DNA of 64,000 bases from Poecilobothrus nobilitatus (taxonomy: Eukaryota; Arthropoda; Insecta; Diptera; Dolichopodidae). Shown piece after piece: positions 24,901-37,965 of the stretch; the stretch's first letter is position 1, and every line of letters begins with the position of its first letter. The stretch spans positions 34,555,398 to 34,619,397 of the forward strand of contig OX352773.1 of NCBI GenBank assembly GCA_947095535.1, written 5' to 3'. The notes below the pieces were generated by a model, which searched no databases, was not told where the DNA came from, and saw only the letters and a program-made list of their open reading frames with translations. Made by a program: the position numbers and the translations under genes.

Positions 24901-26118
24901 GTGGTTCCTTATGTTGCATTTTGCCTTCTCAGAAATTTTATATTGTTTTTATTTTTATGTAATTAATAATTTTGGAAGTCTTTTAAAGTACATATGACAC
25001 TCATACTTTATTAATTCTTACTTAACCAATACCAATTTATTAAATGATACGAAATATATTTGGAAAAGACTAAATTTTATTTGGCTTTAAATGCCATTCT
25101 GATGTATTAAAAAAATCATTTTTAGCTAATTTTTCTAAATGTTAAATTTGCTTATTAGTTTTACTTTGTCCGTTCGTTCGTCTGTTTATAAAATTTCTAT
25201 ACCGTTTAATATGAAGCAACGAATTTTTAACCATGAATAGGTTCAGTAAAAAATTAATTTTATAGAGATTATAAAATTGTTTATGTTTACTAGAGTTACA
25301 GAATTGCAGAGCCACAGTCCCTCAAAGCTTCCAAGAGCCTATTTTACTAAATGGTATTTGAGCTTAAATGATGAATATTCTATAGTTTCTACTTCTCAAA
25401 GTTTTGTTTAATATGTTTTCAATCTAAAAATGTGAAACGACATAAGATTTCTTAAGCTTTATAAATTGATATGAAAACTATATATTTTTTTGGGAATTCT
25501 GTATTTAAATTTACTGTTACTATCACTCTGTATCTTCGATATAAAAACTTGAAGTTTTCAGAAGATAAATATCTTTAAGAATAAACATTAAATTGGTCAA
25601 AAAAAATTTTTTACTTTGCTTTTAGATAGAACCGTGAAATTTTGAGAAAAACAAAAAAAAAATTTTATTACGGATTTAAATTAGGGATCAAAAATTGAAA
25701 ATTTGTCATTTTCAGACATCTGTTCAAATTTGTTTAAAGTAAAGCACTAAAATCAAACCTCTAACATAATATTTTTATATGTGTTAGAAGGTTTTCTTAA
25801 TTATATTATACAGTTTCCTTCAATTGGTGAAAGTGTCACTTGATTTTTCACAAGTTTTTGGTGCATAAAAAATTCCAAAATAACAAATTTAAAGAATTTG
25901 GTGCATATAAATAGTCATTTGTTTTTACATACTATCTTGTCCATTCTTAAAATTAGATTTCGGTGTTAGTTAGTTTTAAATAATTAGTTTTATAAAAATA
26001 CTTTAATAAAATTTCAATTGATTTTGGTGTTTTATTTTAGTTACCTTAAAGCAGTTCAATAGACATGTGCTACATTAGTCGTAGGTATCGAAATGCAACT
26101 GAGAATTAAATATTAAAG
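21954..26118. other. Gene-free A/T-rich stretch
   Basis: Nothing coding is supported. It contains one copy of the older dispersed repeat (about 25130-25400, listed separately), and A/T runs at many places. A Ser/Phe-rich short frame at 22663-22848 is low-complexity and not taken as a gene. Confidence 0.5.
25130..25400 (-). repeat. Old dispersed repeat, copy A
   Basis: On the minus strand it reads ACGGACAAAGTAAAACTAAT, matching the copies at 37913-37952 and 46985-47032 and, less well, 49070-49110. Further in, CAGTCCCTCAAAGCTTCC aligns with CAGTCTCTCAAAGTTGTT (minus strand) in the 37.8 kb copy. The limits are approximate and no terminal repeats or duplications were found, so its class is unknown. 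Confidence 0.55.
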
Positions 26119-26483
26119 TCGATTTATACTACACCGGCATGTGACGACATTGTGACGAAGTCGTATTGTCATTTTTATTCATTTCATACTAGGAATTTCT
26201 TATGAATATATTCATATTGGACGACAACGGCATCAACGACGCCGTGCCGACATCGTCACGTAATTTAAAATAACGTTCTCAACGATATTTTTATTTTGCC
26301 GACCGACGTCGCAAAACTCATGTTCGACGTTATGTCTGAATAGAATACCGTGAGGACAATGTGATTTTAATATTATATATTATTAATATAAAATAAACTA
26401 CCGTCATGTCTGACGTCAGTATAATGTGAATAAAAATATGTAGTCGTTACGGAGTTGTTACTTGCCGGTGTAGTGAGAATCGA
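26119..26483. mobile_element. Non-autonomous DNA element with terminal inverted repeats, CpG-rich
   Basis: The left end TCGATTTATACTACACCGGC (26119-26138) is matched on the opposite strand at the right end by TCGATTCTCACTACACCGGC (26464-26483), about 17 of 20 positions. The interior is conspicuously rich in CG dinucleotides (GTGACGACAT, GACGCCGTGCCGAC, CCGACCGACGTCGC) against a CG-poor surrounding. No transposase frame is present. I found no convincing target-site duplication, so the superfamily is not assigned. The CACTA-like terminus is suggestive only. Confidence 0.7.
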
Positions 26484-28286
26484 AACATTATACTGTAATT
26501 TTAACTATATATTTTAACTTTTCAATATTATTGCTATCGCAACTAATGTAATTTGTTTTTAATTTGTACCTAACAGTTTATTTAAACAAAACTTTTTTTT
26601 ATTATTTTTATTAACTTCGAGTATGTACTTGTTTTTTTTTTTCGCAACTTTTCAATTTAAAGATTTTATATTGTTCATCTAATATAATTCAAATGTTATT
26701 TAATTTTCTTTAATATAATCGTATAAATCTGTGTGGCATTTCTTTTAATTCTTTTCTTTATTGCATTCTATATAATTTTTGAAATTAAAAACTTCTCAAC
26801 TACTTGTTGTCAAAACCAAAATCCCAAACAAAATAAAATAAAAATCAAAATTTTGGTTTATAAATGTAGAGAAAGTTTTGTTTCCTACTAGACCGAATTC
26901 AACCCAAACTAAAAAAAACAGCAAAAGAAAGAAAGAAAGAAAGAGATAAAAAATAAAAATGAAATGAATTAAACTTCTCAAGAATAATAATATTTTAATT
27001 TAAAATTGACACACTGTTGATTATTATTGGGACAGTAGCAACAAAAAAAAAAAAAAAAAAGAGTCATTAAAATTTTTACAGTGGTATTAATTTGGTATAT
27101 ACATATGTATATATATATATTTATTTTATATTATCTATAATGTGTATATTTCTCTTTCTATTCATTTCAGTAGATTATTATTACTCAATAGAATATACAA
27201 ACTTTTAATATCTATTGTTGATTTTTTAATTTGTTTCGTTTCATTTCGTTCCGGATTAATGATGCACAAACGCACAAATCAATATATTAAATTGAATTGA
27301 GTTGAATTTGAAAATAATATAAAAATGAATGAATGAATGAAATTTAATGGTTTAGGTTTATTTTTTTTTTTTTTTTTTTTTTGTGAAATTTTTAGTACTA
27401 ACATATTTGTGGGTGATGCATTAATTGATTGTTATGGTAAATAAGAGGACTGTTAATGTGTTTTTATAGGAGGAAAAAAAAAATACAAATTAAAAAGAAA
27501 AGATCAAAAGATCATAGAAATTAAATTGAAAGGTCTTAATGTTTTTCTATTAAATGTTCATTGTTCAATGTTCGTTTGTTTATTTTTGTTTTGGTGGAAA
27601 TTGAAATGGGAGTTAAGCTGATTAGAGAGTTTAAGACCTTTAACAGAAATCAAAAAAAAAAAAAAAAAAAAACTTAGAGGAGGAAAACAAAATTAACAAA
27701 ACACTTTAGAATTTGAAAAAAAAAAAAAAGATTTAATAGGAATAATTATTATTAAAAAAATTTGATTTTGTTTGAATCAATTGTTACAAAAAAAAAAAAA
27801 AAAAATATTAAGAAAAGTTTAAATTCAATATAAGTACCAAAGAAAATTTTTAACTTACCGAAGAAAAATTTTTTTTATTTTTCCTATAAAGAGGTTGTGC
27901 AATCTCAGTTAAAGTTGAAATATTTTTTTGTAATTTTACAATTTAAATTACAAAAGAACCTGAAAATAAAACAAAAAAAAATTATTGCATTACAAAATCC
28001 TTTTAATTATTTAATAATATAATTTATATGTATAACAAATATGAAATTGAAATTGTAAATCGTTGATAAATGAGCAGTGGTAAATTCATTTTCTCTAGTT
28101 AAATGAATTAGAATATTGGGTTCTAAATTTTTTTTGCCTATAAGTAGAATTGTTACTTTACCGGATTTTTTAAAAATTACGAAGCTTCATAAGGATTTAA
28201 CTTAATTATTTTTATTTTATATATTACATCTGAGAAGTTTTTAGTGGACAAATCTTCATTCTTACGATTTTTATCTAGTTATAAGT

Positions 28287-28328
28287 AGGTTTAAGAAGAA
28301 GTGTTCTAGGTTTAAGAAAAAGTGTTTA
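28287..28328. repeat. Tandem duplication of a 21-bp unit
   Basis: AGGTTTAAGAAGAAGTGTTC and AGGTTTAAGAAAAAGTGTTT follow each other directly, differing at about two positions. Confidence 0.85.
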
Positions 28329-31169
28329 CTTATTTATTATGTTAATTTTGTTATTGAAATTGCTGACATTTTTCGACTGTACAAATTGTATACTTTTAAT
28401 ATTGTACCTGTATTCTGTATTGTAGAAGATTTATTAAGTGTTAGGTGAATTTCCTTTAATTGTTCATATATATTACATCAATTTGTTATTAATTTAGATT
28501 AGGAATTGGCGATATTCAGAATTGTTTTGACAATTTTTAATCAGATACGTCATATTAGTTTATACAGTTGTGTAGGTTTCGATTAACTGTTGATATAAAT
28601 GAAGGATTTGTTCTTGAAATATAAGTTGTTAACATTCTAAAACTCAATTTAGCCCATACCGTACCTATTATTCTCTATAATTTTTTTTCTAGCTTATATA
28701 AATTTTAAAACAATATTTAAGTTAAATATCTATAAATTTAGTTATCCAGATTTTCTTAAAAGAGTTTCTGGTTTTGAATTCGAAATCTTTTTCCACAACA
28801 AAGTAAATGTATTTTTGTTGAAATTTAAAATTTGTGTCGCATTATGAACAAGAAATACAGTTAACATATTCATATTCGCACTGACAACTGATGTACACAG
28901 ATGAAATACGCAGGAGGAATTCAAAAAAAAAAAAAAAAAAAACATAAATAAAAATGTTTTGTTTGTTTTCCGTGTTTTATTATCAATATTGCGTTTTTGG
29001 TTTTATTTTTTGTTTTGTTTTTTTTTTTATGTTTTTTTGTCAACTGTCAACATTTTATTCTATTGGGGCTTTTACCTATTCGAAGTTATATTTATCATTG
29101 TGACCAACTAATAGATAGAGAAGAGAAGTTGACGATGACATCAGTAACAACGACATCACATTATTAACAGAACAGGATGTTTTTTTTTTGTTTTGTTTTT
29201 TGCTTTTAGAAAATTAGCGAAGAGAAGAGGTAGTCAGAAATAAAAACAAAAAAAAATTAAACTTTAAACATTTTTTTTAAATGAAATACGATACAAGTTG
29301 AAATTCTCATGATAATAACAAGTCGTCCTAGATGGCACGTGTATATTCATTTTAGTAACTATCAGAACAGAAAGGAATAAAAACAAAACAAACAAAATGG
29401 AAAAATTTATTTAGAAGGAAGAAAATATAGATTTTTCTCGTAGCCTATTGGGGTTGCTTGACTGTGTTTTTTTTTTTTTTTTGTTTTGTTTTAAATGACT
29501 GACATCTTGTTTCAAGGAAGTTGAATTTAAAGCATGTTTATTTTTTCTTTTTGAAAATTTAAAATTGAAAATGATAGAAATGGATTCACATTTCAAAGGA
29601 TGTTTTTTTTTTGTGTGTTGTTGAGTGGTATGTACAATATTGAATTTTGTGTGATTTGAGAATGTAGGAAAAATAAAAGAGAACATGAAAGAAAAAAACA
29701 ATGAATAAGATAATATTAAATTTTGTATGTTTTTAGTATTAATTTAATGTGTGATAAAGAAGATCATTGATTGAAGGAATATTTAAAGAATAACATCTTG
29801 TTTTGATTTTTACTTTGTTTACTTTATTTAGAGTCCACTTACGGTTTTTATCTTTTTTTTTGTTTTTGTTCCATAGAAATTTTAATAATTTCCCTGTTTT
29901 TTTTTTTTTTTTGGGAAAGTGTGTTTTAACTAATATTTATATATAATCAGAATAAAACAAAAACTTTTTTTTATTTTTTTATACTGAAATATTTGTTATT
30001 TAAAATATAAAAATTAGATGACCCTATTTTTATATTTAGTTCATTTAACCTATCTGTCTATCTTTTCTTTGATTTCTTTAGATCTCATGGTACTAAAAAT
30101 TCGAAATGAAAAAGTAAGAAAATATGCACCGAAATTCTGTCGTAATAATGATTTTTTTCAAATTCTTGCAGTTGTTATATCAGGGTCTTTTCAGGCTATA
30201 TGATGAATTCAGAGTGTCATATGTAAAAACAAATAGTATGGGAATGCAATAAAAACGAACTTTTGACACGTCAGAAGACATTACAAATGATGTTTTTTTT
30301 TTTAGAACAGGTTGAAATTCTATATGACATTTATATATATAAAATTATCACAGATAATTTCTGTAAGAATCTTATAAAATATTTATAAAATTTATTTAAA
30401 ACAACTGTCAAAATTTGTTAGATATAAAAAAAAGTAAAAGCAAAAAATAAAAATATGGAAAAATCTACATTTATCTAATGACTTGTTTTTATTTTCTTTT
30501 TTACTCAGCCATGTCAGAAGCAAAATTCATATAGTCTGAAGCGATCTTGATTAATAATTTGATTAAGGATTTGTTCTAAAATTGAACTAAAAACTGGTAT
30601 TGACTTTTAAAATTTACCTATAGGGTTTTGTTGTTCGAAGCTCTGAAAATTCTGAACCATTAAAAATCATAAATTGTACTTTTTACATTTTATTAATAAT
30701 TTTATTAAGTAGAAATCATTATTAGTTTTAGTCCATTAAAATGTGAGAGTCACTTAAAAATTATATATTTCAAATACTTTTGAAAATGATTAAAATTATA
30801 ATTCATCTATTGCATAATAATGTGAAATTATTTCCTTAAAAATTCCATTCGGAAATATGAATTTGATTCACGTCGCTCCTTGAAGTATGCAATTTCCATT
30901 TATGTTATTCTAGGATCAAAATTTTGAACATTATGTTATAATATAATAGTATATGTAAATTTTCTTTTTATAATATTACATAATTTTTTAAACGATATAA
31001 ATTCTACACCTACATTCTAAAATTTAAATAACTAGTGGAATTTTTTTTTTGATGATGGTGAATTTGACAGGTATTTAACTTTATTTTGGAAAATGTTTGA
31101 TTTTAAAAATAAAAATAAGAAAGAAAAATTTATTTTTAGTTTGTTTTATCATATTTTTTTTTGTTAAAG

Positions 31170-31170
<1 letters not shown>

Positions 31171-31219
<49 letters not shown>
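31171..31219. repeat. (TA)n microsatellite
   Basis: About 49 bp of uninterrupted TA dinucleotides. The Ile-Tyr peptide frame that runs through it is an artefact of the repeat. Confidence 0.95.
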
Positions 31220-31223
<4 letters not shown>

Positions 31224-34200
31224 ACTTATTATTTATGTTAAATTTTATAAAACAAAATGTCCCTGATAGAAAGAATGAAATTACATTGTCATCGAGATCA
31301 ATATATATATATATTTTTTGTTGAAATTTTAATTAAATTTCAAATGAACGTTACATTATAGATTTGTAATGAAATGTTATGTCAAAAAATTATCATTTTT
31401 ATATTTTTAAATATTCTAAAAATAACTTTATTGTTGTTTTTTTTTTTTTGTATAATAAAAATTTGAGTATTTTTTTGTGGTTTTTTAAGCAACAGAAAAA
31501 ATTCTTTAAGTTCTATTGATTTTTTTATATTTTTACTAATTTTTGCCAAAACATTCGTTGAATTTAAAGTAATAATTATTGGAATATTTCTTATTAAGCT
31601 TATAAAGAAGAATTATTTTAAAATTATTTGTCTGCCACTATAGAAAAAACTAAATTCAAAATACATATTATTAAGCATTCTTAACAAATAGTTTCGATTG
31701 TCTTTTCTAATGAAGAGGTTGGATTTTTTAATTTAAGATTAAAATTAATTTACAGTTTTGTGATTCTGAATAAATTTCACTAGATAGATCACTCTATCTT
31801 AATTTTAATAATTTCATTTTAGTCGTAGGATTTTGAGGTTTTTTATTGAGTTTCAAGACCAAGAATCAAATTTTATTGGAGCGGAACTTTATTTAAATGA
31901 CACGAAATGAATAAGTATGGTTATGGTTCTAACTATAGTATTTGGTAAATTTCAATAATAATTTAAATTGAAATTTATAAATATTAATTGTCATCTACGT
32001 ATGTATATATATAATAGTGTTATAATTTTCAAAATAAATTTTTATTAAAAAAGTTTAAATTAAAAAGTTTTTTTTTCCTCAAATTTTCTTTTTTGTATTT
32101 ACAGTATATCGCTTATTATTTTTATTCTGACCAACAAGTTCGTTTGGATCTCTATCTATTCATATAAACTCTTCACTATTTAAGATAAAGCAATTAAGTT
32201 AAATATAAGATAAATCTCATAAAAAAAAAGAAGTTTTTGAAGAATAGAGAAATAAAGAAGAATTGAAGAACTTTTAAATGTTTTAACTTAAACTCTATTG
32301 GGTATTTTTTGAATGACAAAATGTTAAACGACAGGAAATTTTCTTAAAGTTTATTACGGTATACAGGAATATAATTTAATTTTGTTTTTGTAATTTGAAA
32401 TTTATACCGTTTTTTATGTTACTTAAAAATTTAAAATTTTTTAATATTTGGAACTCATTGTATTTTTTAAATGCTTAAGAATAAAAGAATAGGTCGCCTC
32501 ACAAAAATTGTTTATGACCTACAATTTATAGACTTTTAAACTTTTAACTAGCATACATTGTATTTTCCAATGTATTATCGACTTCCCTTAATTATAAAGG
32601 TTTTACTAGGTTTTACTTAAAATTGAAGAAAAGTCATTTAAATTGTTTTTTTTTGAAGAAAAGATTCTAAGAAATATTATGTATAGTCAAAAATGAATTT
32701 ACAATTTTAGAATGTTTTATATTAGCATTTAGATAATTTACACTTTTAAAAAATCTTTGGTTTTATATTTTACCTTGTTTTTAATTCCATTTTGAAAATA
32801 TACATATGGCATTAGTATGGTTTTAATTATTCAAATTGTTTTTGTGCAATAGTACATGTTACAATTGGTTTTGTAGAATTTATTGTATAAAAAGTTCAAA
32901 TTATACATAAGAAACTTTGATTGAATCAATACTGAAAAAATTATGAAAATATTTAAAAGGAAATTCAAAAGTATTAAGTTTAAAGTATAAAAAAAAAAAT
33001 CCATAAAAATGTTATGTTTTTATTAATTTTCTAAACCTAATTCTAAAAAATTTTGAAAATTATTTACAAAATGAACAAAGTATATTTATATATGGAAGCG
33101 ATCATATTGACTTATAAGTTTAAGGAAAAGATTAAGGAAAAAAATTTTGTTAAAATATACAAAATTTTAAATTGAAACTGAGATATTTAAGAAAACTTTC
33201 TTTTTCTTTTCTTTATAAATTTAAGTTGAATTTAATTGATTTTAAAAAAGAATGAATTCTTCTTGAAAAAACTTTTTTAAAAACAAAAAGATACTAAATT
33301 TTAAAATGTTTGAGTTTATGTTTCATTTAATATTTATTGCTTATTAAATCGATTGAAAGTTTTCGAATAGTTTGACACTAAACTTTTAAAGTTCCGTTTA
33401 TCATTGATAATCTAAAAAACAAATACATATGTTTTCTGGTGGTGCACTGTTAAAAATTGTCTGTTTTGTTCTGGACTTTAAAGGGAAATTAATTTTGTGG
33501 AAAATTTATTATCAACATGGGTGGAAACATTGGGAATAAATAAATATAATAAATAAATATTTTTTACGGTTCTTTTACATTGTAATTAGAACTCATAGAA
33601 GAAATGAACCATATAATTCTATACTTATTTATTTTTTTTTCTCAATTCATCGACGCAATATGCAATTCAATTATAAAATTCATCGTATAAGTGTCAAAAA
33701 TGTACGAACACATTACATGTAAATGTACAGAAAGTTAAAATGAAAAAAAAAAAAGAAAAAATTTCAAATGTCATAATAATTTAGTAAAAGTGAAATCATT
33801 TGCAAAAATGACAGTTAAAAGAAAATTTTTTTTCAATTTTCTACAATTTAACTTCAACAATAAAAGTCATATTTTTTGACAGTAGTCAAAGACAAAAATA
33901 GATTAGCAAAATATTAAAAGAAACACTTTTTAAAAGTCATTTTTAAAAAATAAAAAAAAAACTAAGTTTAACTAAAATATAAAAAAACAAAATTGAAAAC
34001 TATTTCTCAGTTTTTTACAGTTTTTGGTTTTTTTTTTTCATAATGACGAAAGAAAATGAAACAAGAAAATATTGAAAACTAACATTTTTTTTTTTTATTT
34101 ATTTTTTATTTTTCTTTTATCATATCACTTTGAAGTCAGGAGTCAAAGTTTATTCAAAAAGTTTTTTTTTTCTATTGAATTTTCTATTCTATTTTACTAT

Positions 34201-37200
34201 GAAATTATATATATATACATATATCTTAATAAATATATATATTTTACATACATTCAGACATATATCGATATATATTTCATAGTATTTTATTACAAAAGTA
34301 TATTCAAAGAGTTAAATTAGAATTTTTTTTGGTTTTTTTTTTTTTAAAGTGATGAGTGATTTAAAAGATGAACGTACAATCAAATCAAAAAAGTTGTATA
34401 TAATAATTGAGTTAACTAAAAAACAAGAAGGATTGATTGCAAAATAAAATGAAAATTTTAAATTTTCTGAAAACCACTATCTAATCAAAGTTTAATTTAT
34501 ATTGCAATTAAAGTTTTATTTTCGAAATTTTAAGAATTTTTTTTATTTGGTTTTTTCTGCACTCACACACTTCACTCAGAATTCTGTTTGAAAATTAATT
34601 ACATCTTAAAATGTCATTAATTAAAAATTGTAATTAATTGTTTACAAGTCAATATTGTTTTTTTTTGGAATTATTTTTAAAACTTTTTTTTTAAATTTTA
34701 AGTACACGAAAGTTGATTTTTTGAAGTACAAAAGTTCATAAAAACTAAAGATAGTTGAATGAAAAAAATTGCATTAGTTTAAGGCTTACCCATATGGTTA
34801 ATAATATCTTTATTGTGGTGTAATTCTATTCAAGTTATTCAACATCACTGAATTTGATGTTAGTCAATCATATCGAGGTGCTAAACAAAAGTGTTGGTAA
34901 GGATGTAGTCAGAATCTTTAGTGTCCTATTAAAACATATTCAAAAAAATTGTCAAAATAGTCTTAGAATCTGCAATAGCATATGCCAAATATTTTACTAT
35001 TACATATTGGTGCTATTTAAAATTTAACTTATGTAGGTTTAGTTAAATAGGAGAGGAAAATCGGGTGCTACATTTTTGAATAGTTGGAAATTGCATAATG
35101 TAATATTATTGACAGTACGGAAAATACAGGGTGGAAGTATGTTCCAGTTTTAAGTTTTCATAACCAGTTTTAAGCCACTGTGTCAGGTTGGGATTGTTTG
35201 AGAAGAGGCATAATTGATTTTAGTCCAATATAGAGCAAATGGGGTTACTACAAGACATGTTTAGAACGAATCAAATCTGAAGGCTTAAATTATAAGAAAA
35301 GTTATAGTTAGTTATAGTATAGTATATAATAATTAAAGTACCTACCTACACATAAATTTTAAAGTTTATTTTTAATTTTGTTTACAGTTTTCTTTTTATT
35401 TATTTACAATTGTGTGCTGTCATTGTCTAATGCAATGGTACTGACATATAAAAAGATTATTAAAAAGATTTTTTTATTTAATTTGAATATAAAATTGGAA
35501 AAAATAAAATTTTACAAAAGTGCCTAACATTTGATTACAATCGGATAAATTTAAAATCGTTTTTTCGAAATACATTTACAGTTAACTAGGGAAGTGAATG
35601 AATGAATTTTTTGTAATTTTCAGAAAAAATAACAAAATATCCAATTTAAAAACAAAACAAAAATATTTAAAATATACAAAAAAAAAGAAAAAAAACAAAA
35701 ATATATTTTTATTTGAGTTTATTACCCCCGGAGGATACAAAAGAATTGTTGTTTTTTCATATTTTTATGTAATTTTGTTTTCGTTTTTTTGTTTAAAAAA
35801 AAAATTTTTAATTTTATCCTTAAAGCGAAACATTCAAATCAACTCACACTATCATTTTATTTTTATAGATTTTTTTATTTTGCGTTCTTGATTATGTTTT
35901 TTTTTTTTAACTGAGACTTCCATACACTTTTTATAACGAGTTAAATTTTTTTTTTGTTTTATTTTTTGAATATTCGCCATTTTGTCAAAAAAATACAGCA
36001 ACACTAAAATAAAAAAACAAATAACACGACTTGGCGTTATGGCGATTTTTTTTTTATTGTATTACATCAGGGTTACACATAGTACAATATTTGTGTTATT
36101 AATCTTCTCAGAAGTATCGAAATAAATAATGCAATGAAAAATGACTGAATAGCGTGTAGAAAAATATTTTTATTATAATGAATACTATTTATCAGCTGTA
36201 TTTATAATAAGATTTTGGAAAAAGTCAATTTGATATTTTTAAAAGGAATTGTTCAAGTATTGCGTAACTCTTGTAGTTTTTTTTTTTTGAATATATGTAC
36301 GGCAAAGATATAATATTATTATATAGTTATTCGATTTTTGATTGATTATTTTTCTCATTTATGTTTTTTGATTTTTAAAACGACGCTTGTAACTCATTTT
36401 ACATTTCACTTTAAACAAAATACAACTTTGGTTGGGTCATCCATTTGTAGTCAAAGTTCTACAAGTTTTATTAATTGCGCTTCAATCTCTGAACAAGATA
36501 AGACACTAAAGAGTTATATCTCCATTTCACAGTTACACTTTCAGATTGTGTTCTACTATTACTGACAATTTCATTGACGTTAACTTTATATTTTCCTAGC
36601 CAAATGTTTGTGTTAGTTGTTGTCGTACGAATAAAAAAGAATTATGTATATATAGGTTAAAATTATCGTAAAAATTTTTTTGTTTCACTGCACTTGAGTA
36701 TATGGAAAATGCATTTACCAAAATAACGTAAAAGGATTTATAATGTTTTCGAGTTTTCTCATGTACTTTATAAACATATATTCAATATACATTTTCTAAT
36801 AAAAGATTACTTTATAAATATCAATTCCGACAATAATCATGTATTGTCAACATAGTCAGATGACATTTACTACAACACTGGTTAAATGTCAAGGATCTTG
36901 TTTTTGTGTTGGAGGATTTAAATTGATAAATTATACCGTGTAATGAAAATAGTTTTATTTCATATGTAAAAGTTAAACTGTGGAAAATTTTTGTTTTGAT
37001 TATAAACAGTAAATATTTCATATATGCATAAATATACAATTATTTAACTGTTCACTGCTTTTATTTTATTGCTAGATTTAAAGATTAAATGTGAAAAAAT
37101 TTATATAAAATAAAAACAAAAGAAAAATAAATTTGTTCTTTATGATAATCAGAAATTAAATCTTTCTTTATTATCTGTTTATCCTTACAAAAAAAAAGGA

Positions 37201-37489
37201 TGGAAGAAAAAAGCTAAAGAAAAAATAGAGAGGAATTTAACTGTAAAAACTAAGTGTATTAAAAATGAAAGTGAAATTGCTAGTTACTAAAAAAGAATTA
37301 ACAACATAACAAAAAAACATAAAAAAATAACATTAACAACGCGGAAAAATTTGTCTTAACATCTTTTCTTTTAGAATTATTTTTAATTTTTTAATAAAAA
37401 ATTATGAAAAATCAAAATACAATGTCCTTTAATCTTAAGGAAATCGAATATTAAATTTCTAGAAGCTGTTAATATGTAAAAATATAATT

Positions 37490-37965
37490 TTAAAGCTTTT
37501 ATGTTCTGGTAAATTTGAATAGTTGTCCAAGTTACAAGTGGTTTAAAATAAGGAATTTTCAATTTTTAACGTCTGAAGTAACTTAACATTTTTCTGACAA
37601 ATTTTTACAAAATTTTGTACCTATGACTAAAAACGTTTATGAAAACAATATTGCGCAAATATATTTTTAAAGATAACGGTAAATTCAAATACTAAATTGT
37701 AAAAAAATTGTATAATTTTTTAATTATAAAACTTACGAAGATTCAAGTCCTTTGACGTTTTAAGATTGAAAAAGTAATCAGCAGAAATTGAGATATGGCA
37801 TTCCATTTAAAATGTGACTTTTAACAACTTTGAGAGACTGTAATTCTTTAATAGTTGGGTCTACATATAAAAGTTGTTCTAAAAAAACCTATTCGTTTAT
37901 GTTGTAGAAATTTTCTAAACAGACTGACGGACAGAGTAAAACTAATAAGCAAATTTTTCAAGATT
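37490..37965 (+). repeat. Old dispersed repeat, copy B
   Basis: The right part has ACGGACAGAGTAAAACTAAT and matches copies A, C and D. The left part, TTGTCCAAGTTACAAGTGG, matches GTGTCCAAGTTACAGGTG at the start of copy C (about 46713), so the unit is about 350-470 bp long. No open frame survives and boundaries are approximate. Confidence 0.6.

Larger units (their letters stand above)
26484..37489. other. Gene-free A/T-rich stretch
   Basis: No gene is supported. It holds a GAAA-type simple repeat (about 26925-26946), long T and A runs (27361-27382, 27652-27671), a 21-bp tandem duplication at 28287-28328 and a (TA)n tract at 31171-31219. Around 34.8-35.3 kb the sequence is less A/T-rich but frames are broken throughout. 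No SINE copy was found here. Confidence 0.5.

Noticed and set aside
31097..31324. 75-codon frame with Tyr-Ile repeats
   Set aside because: Produced by the (TA)n microsatellite.
35125..35145. ACAGGGTGGAAGTATG as a mariner-type inverted end
   Set aside because: No partner end in inverted orientation within several kb and no TA duplication.
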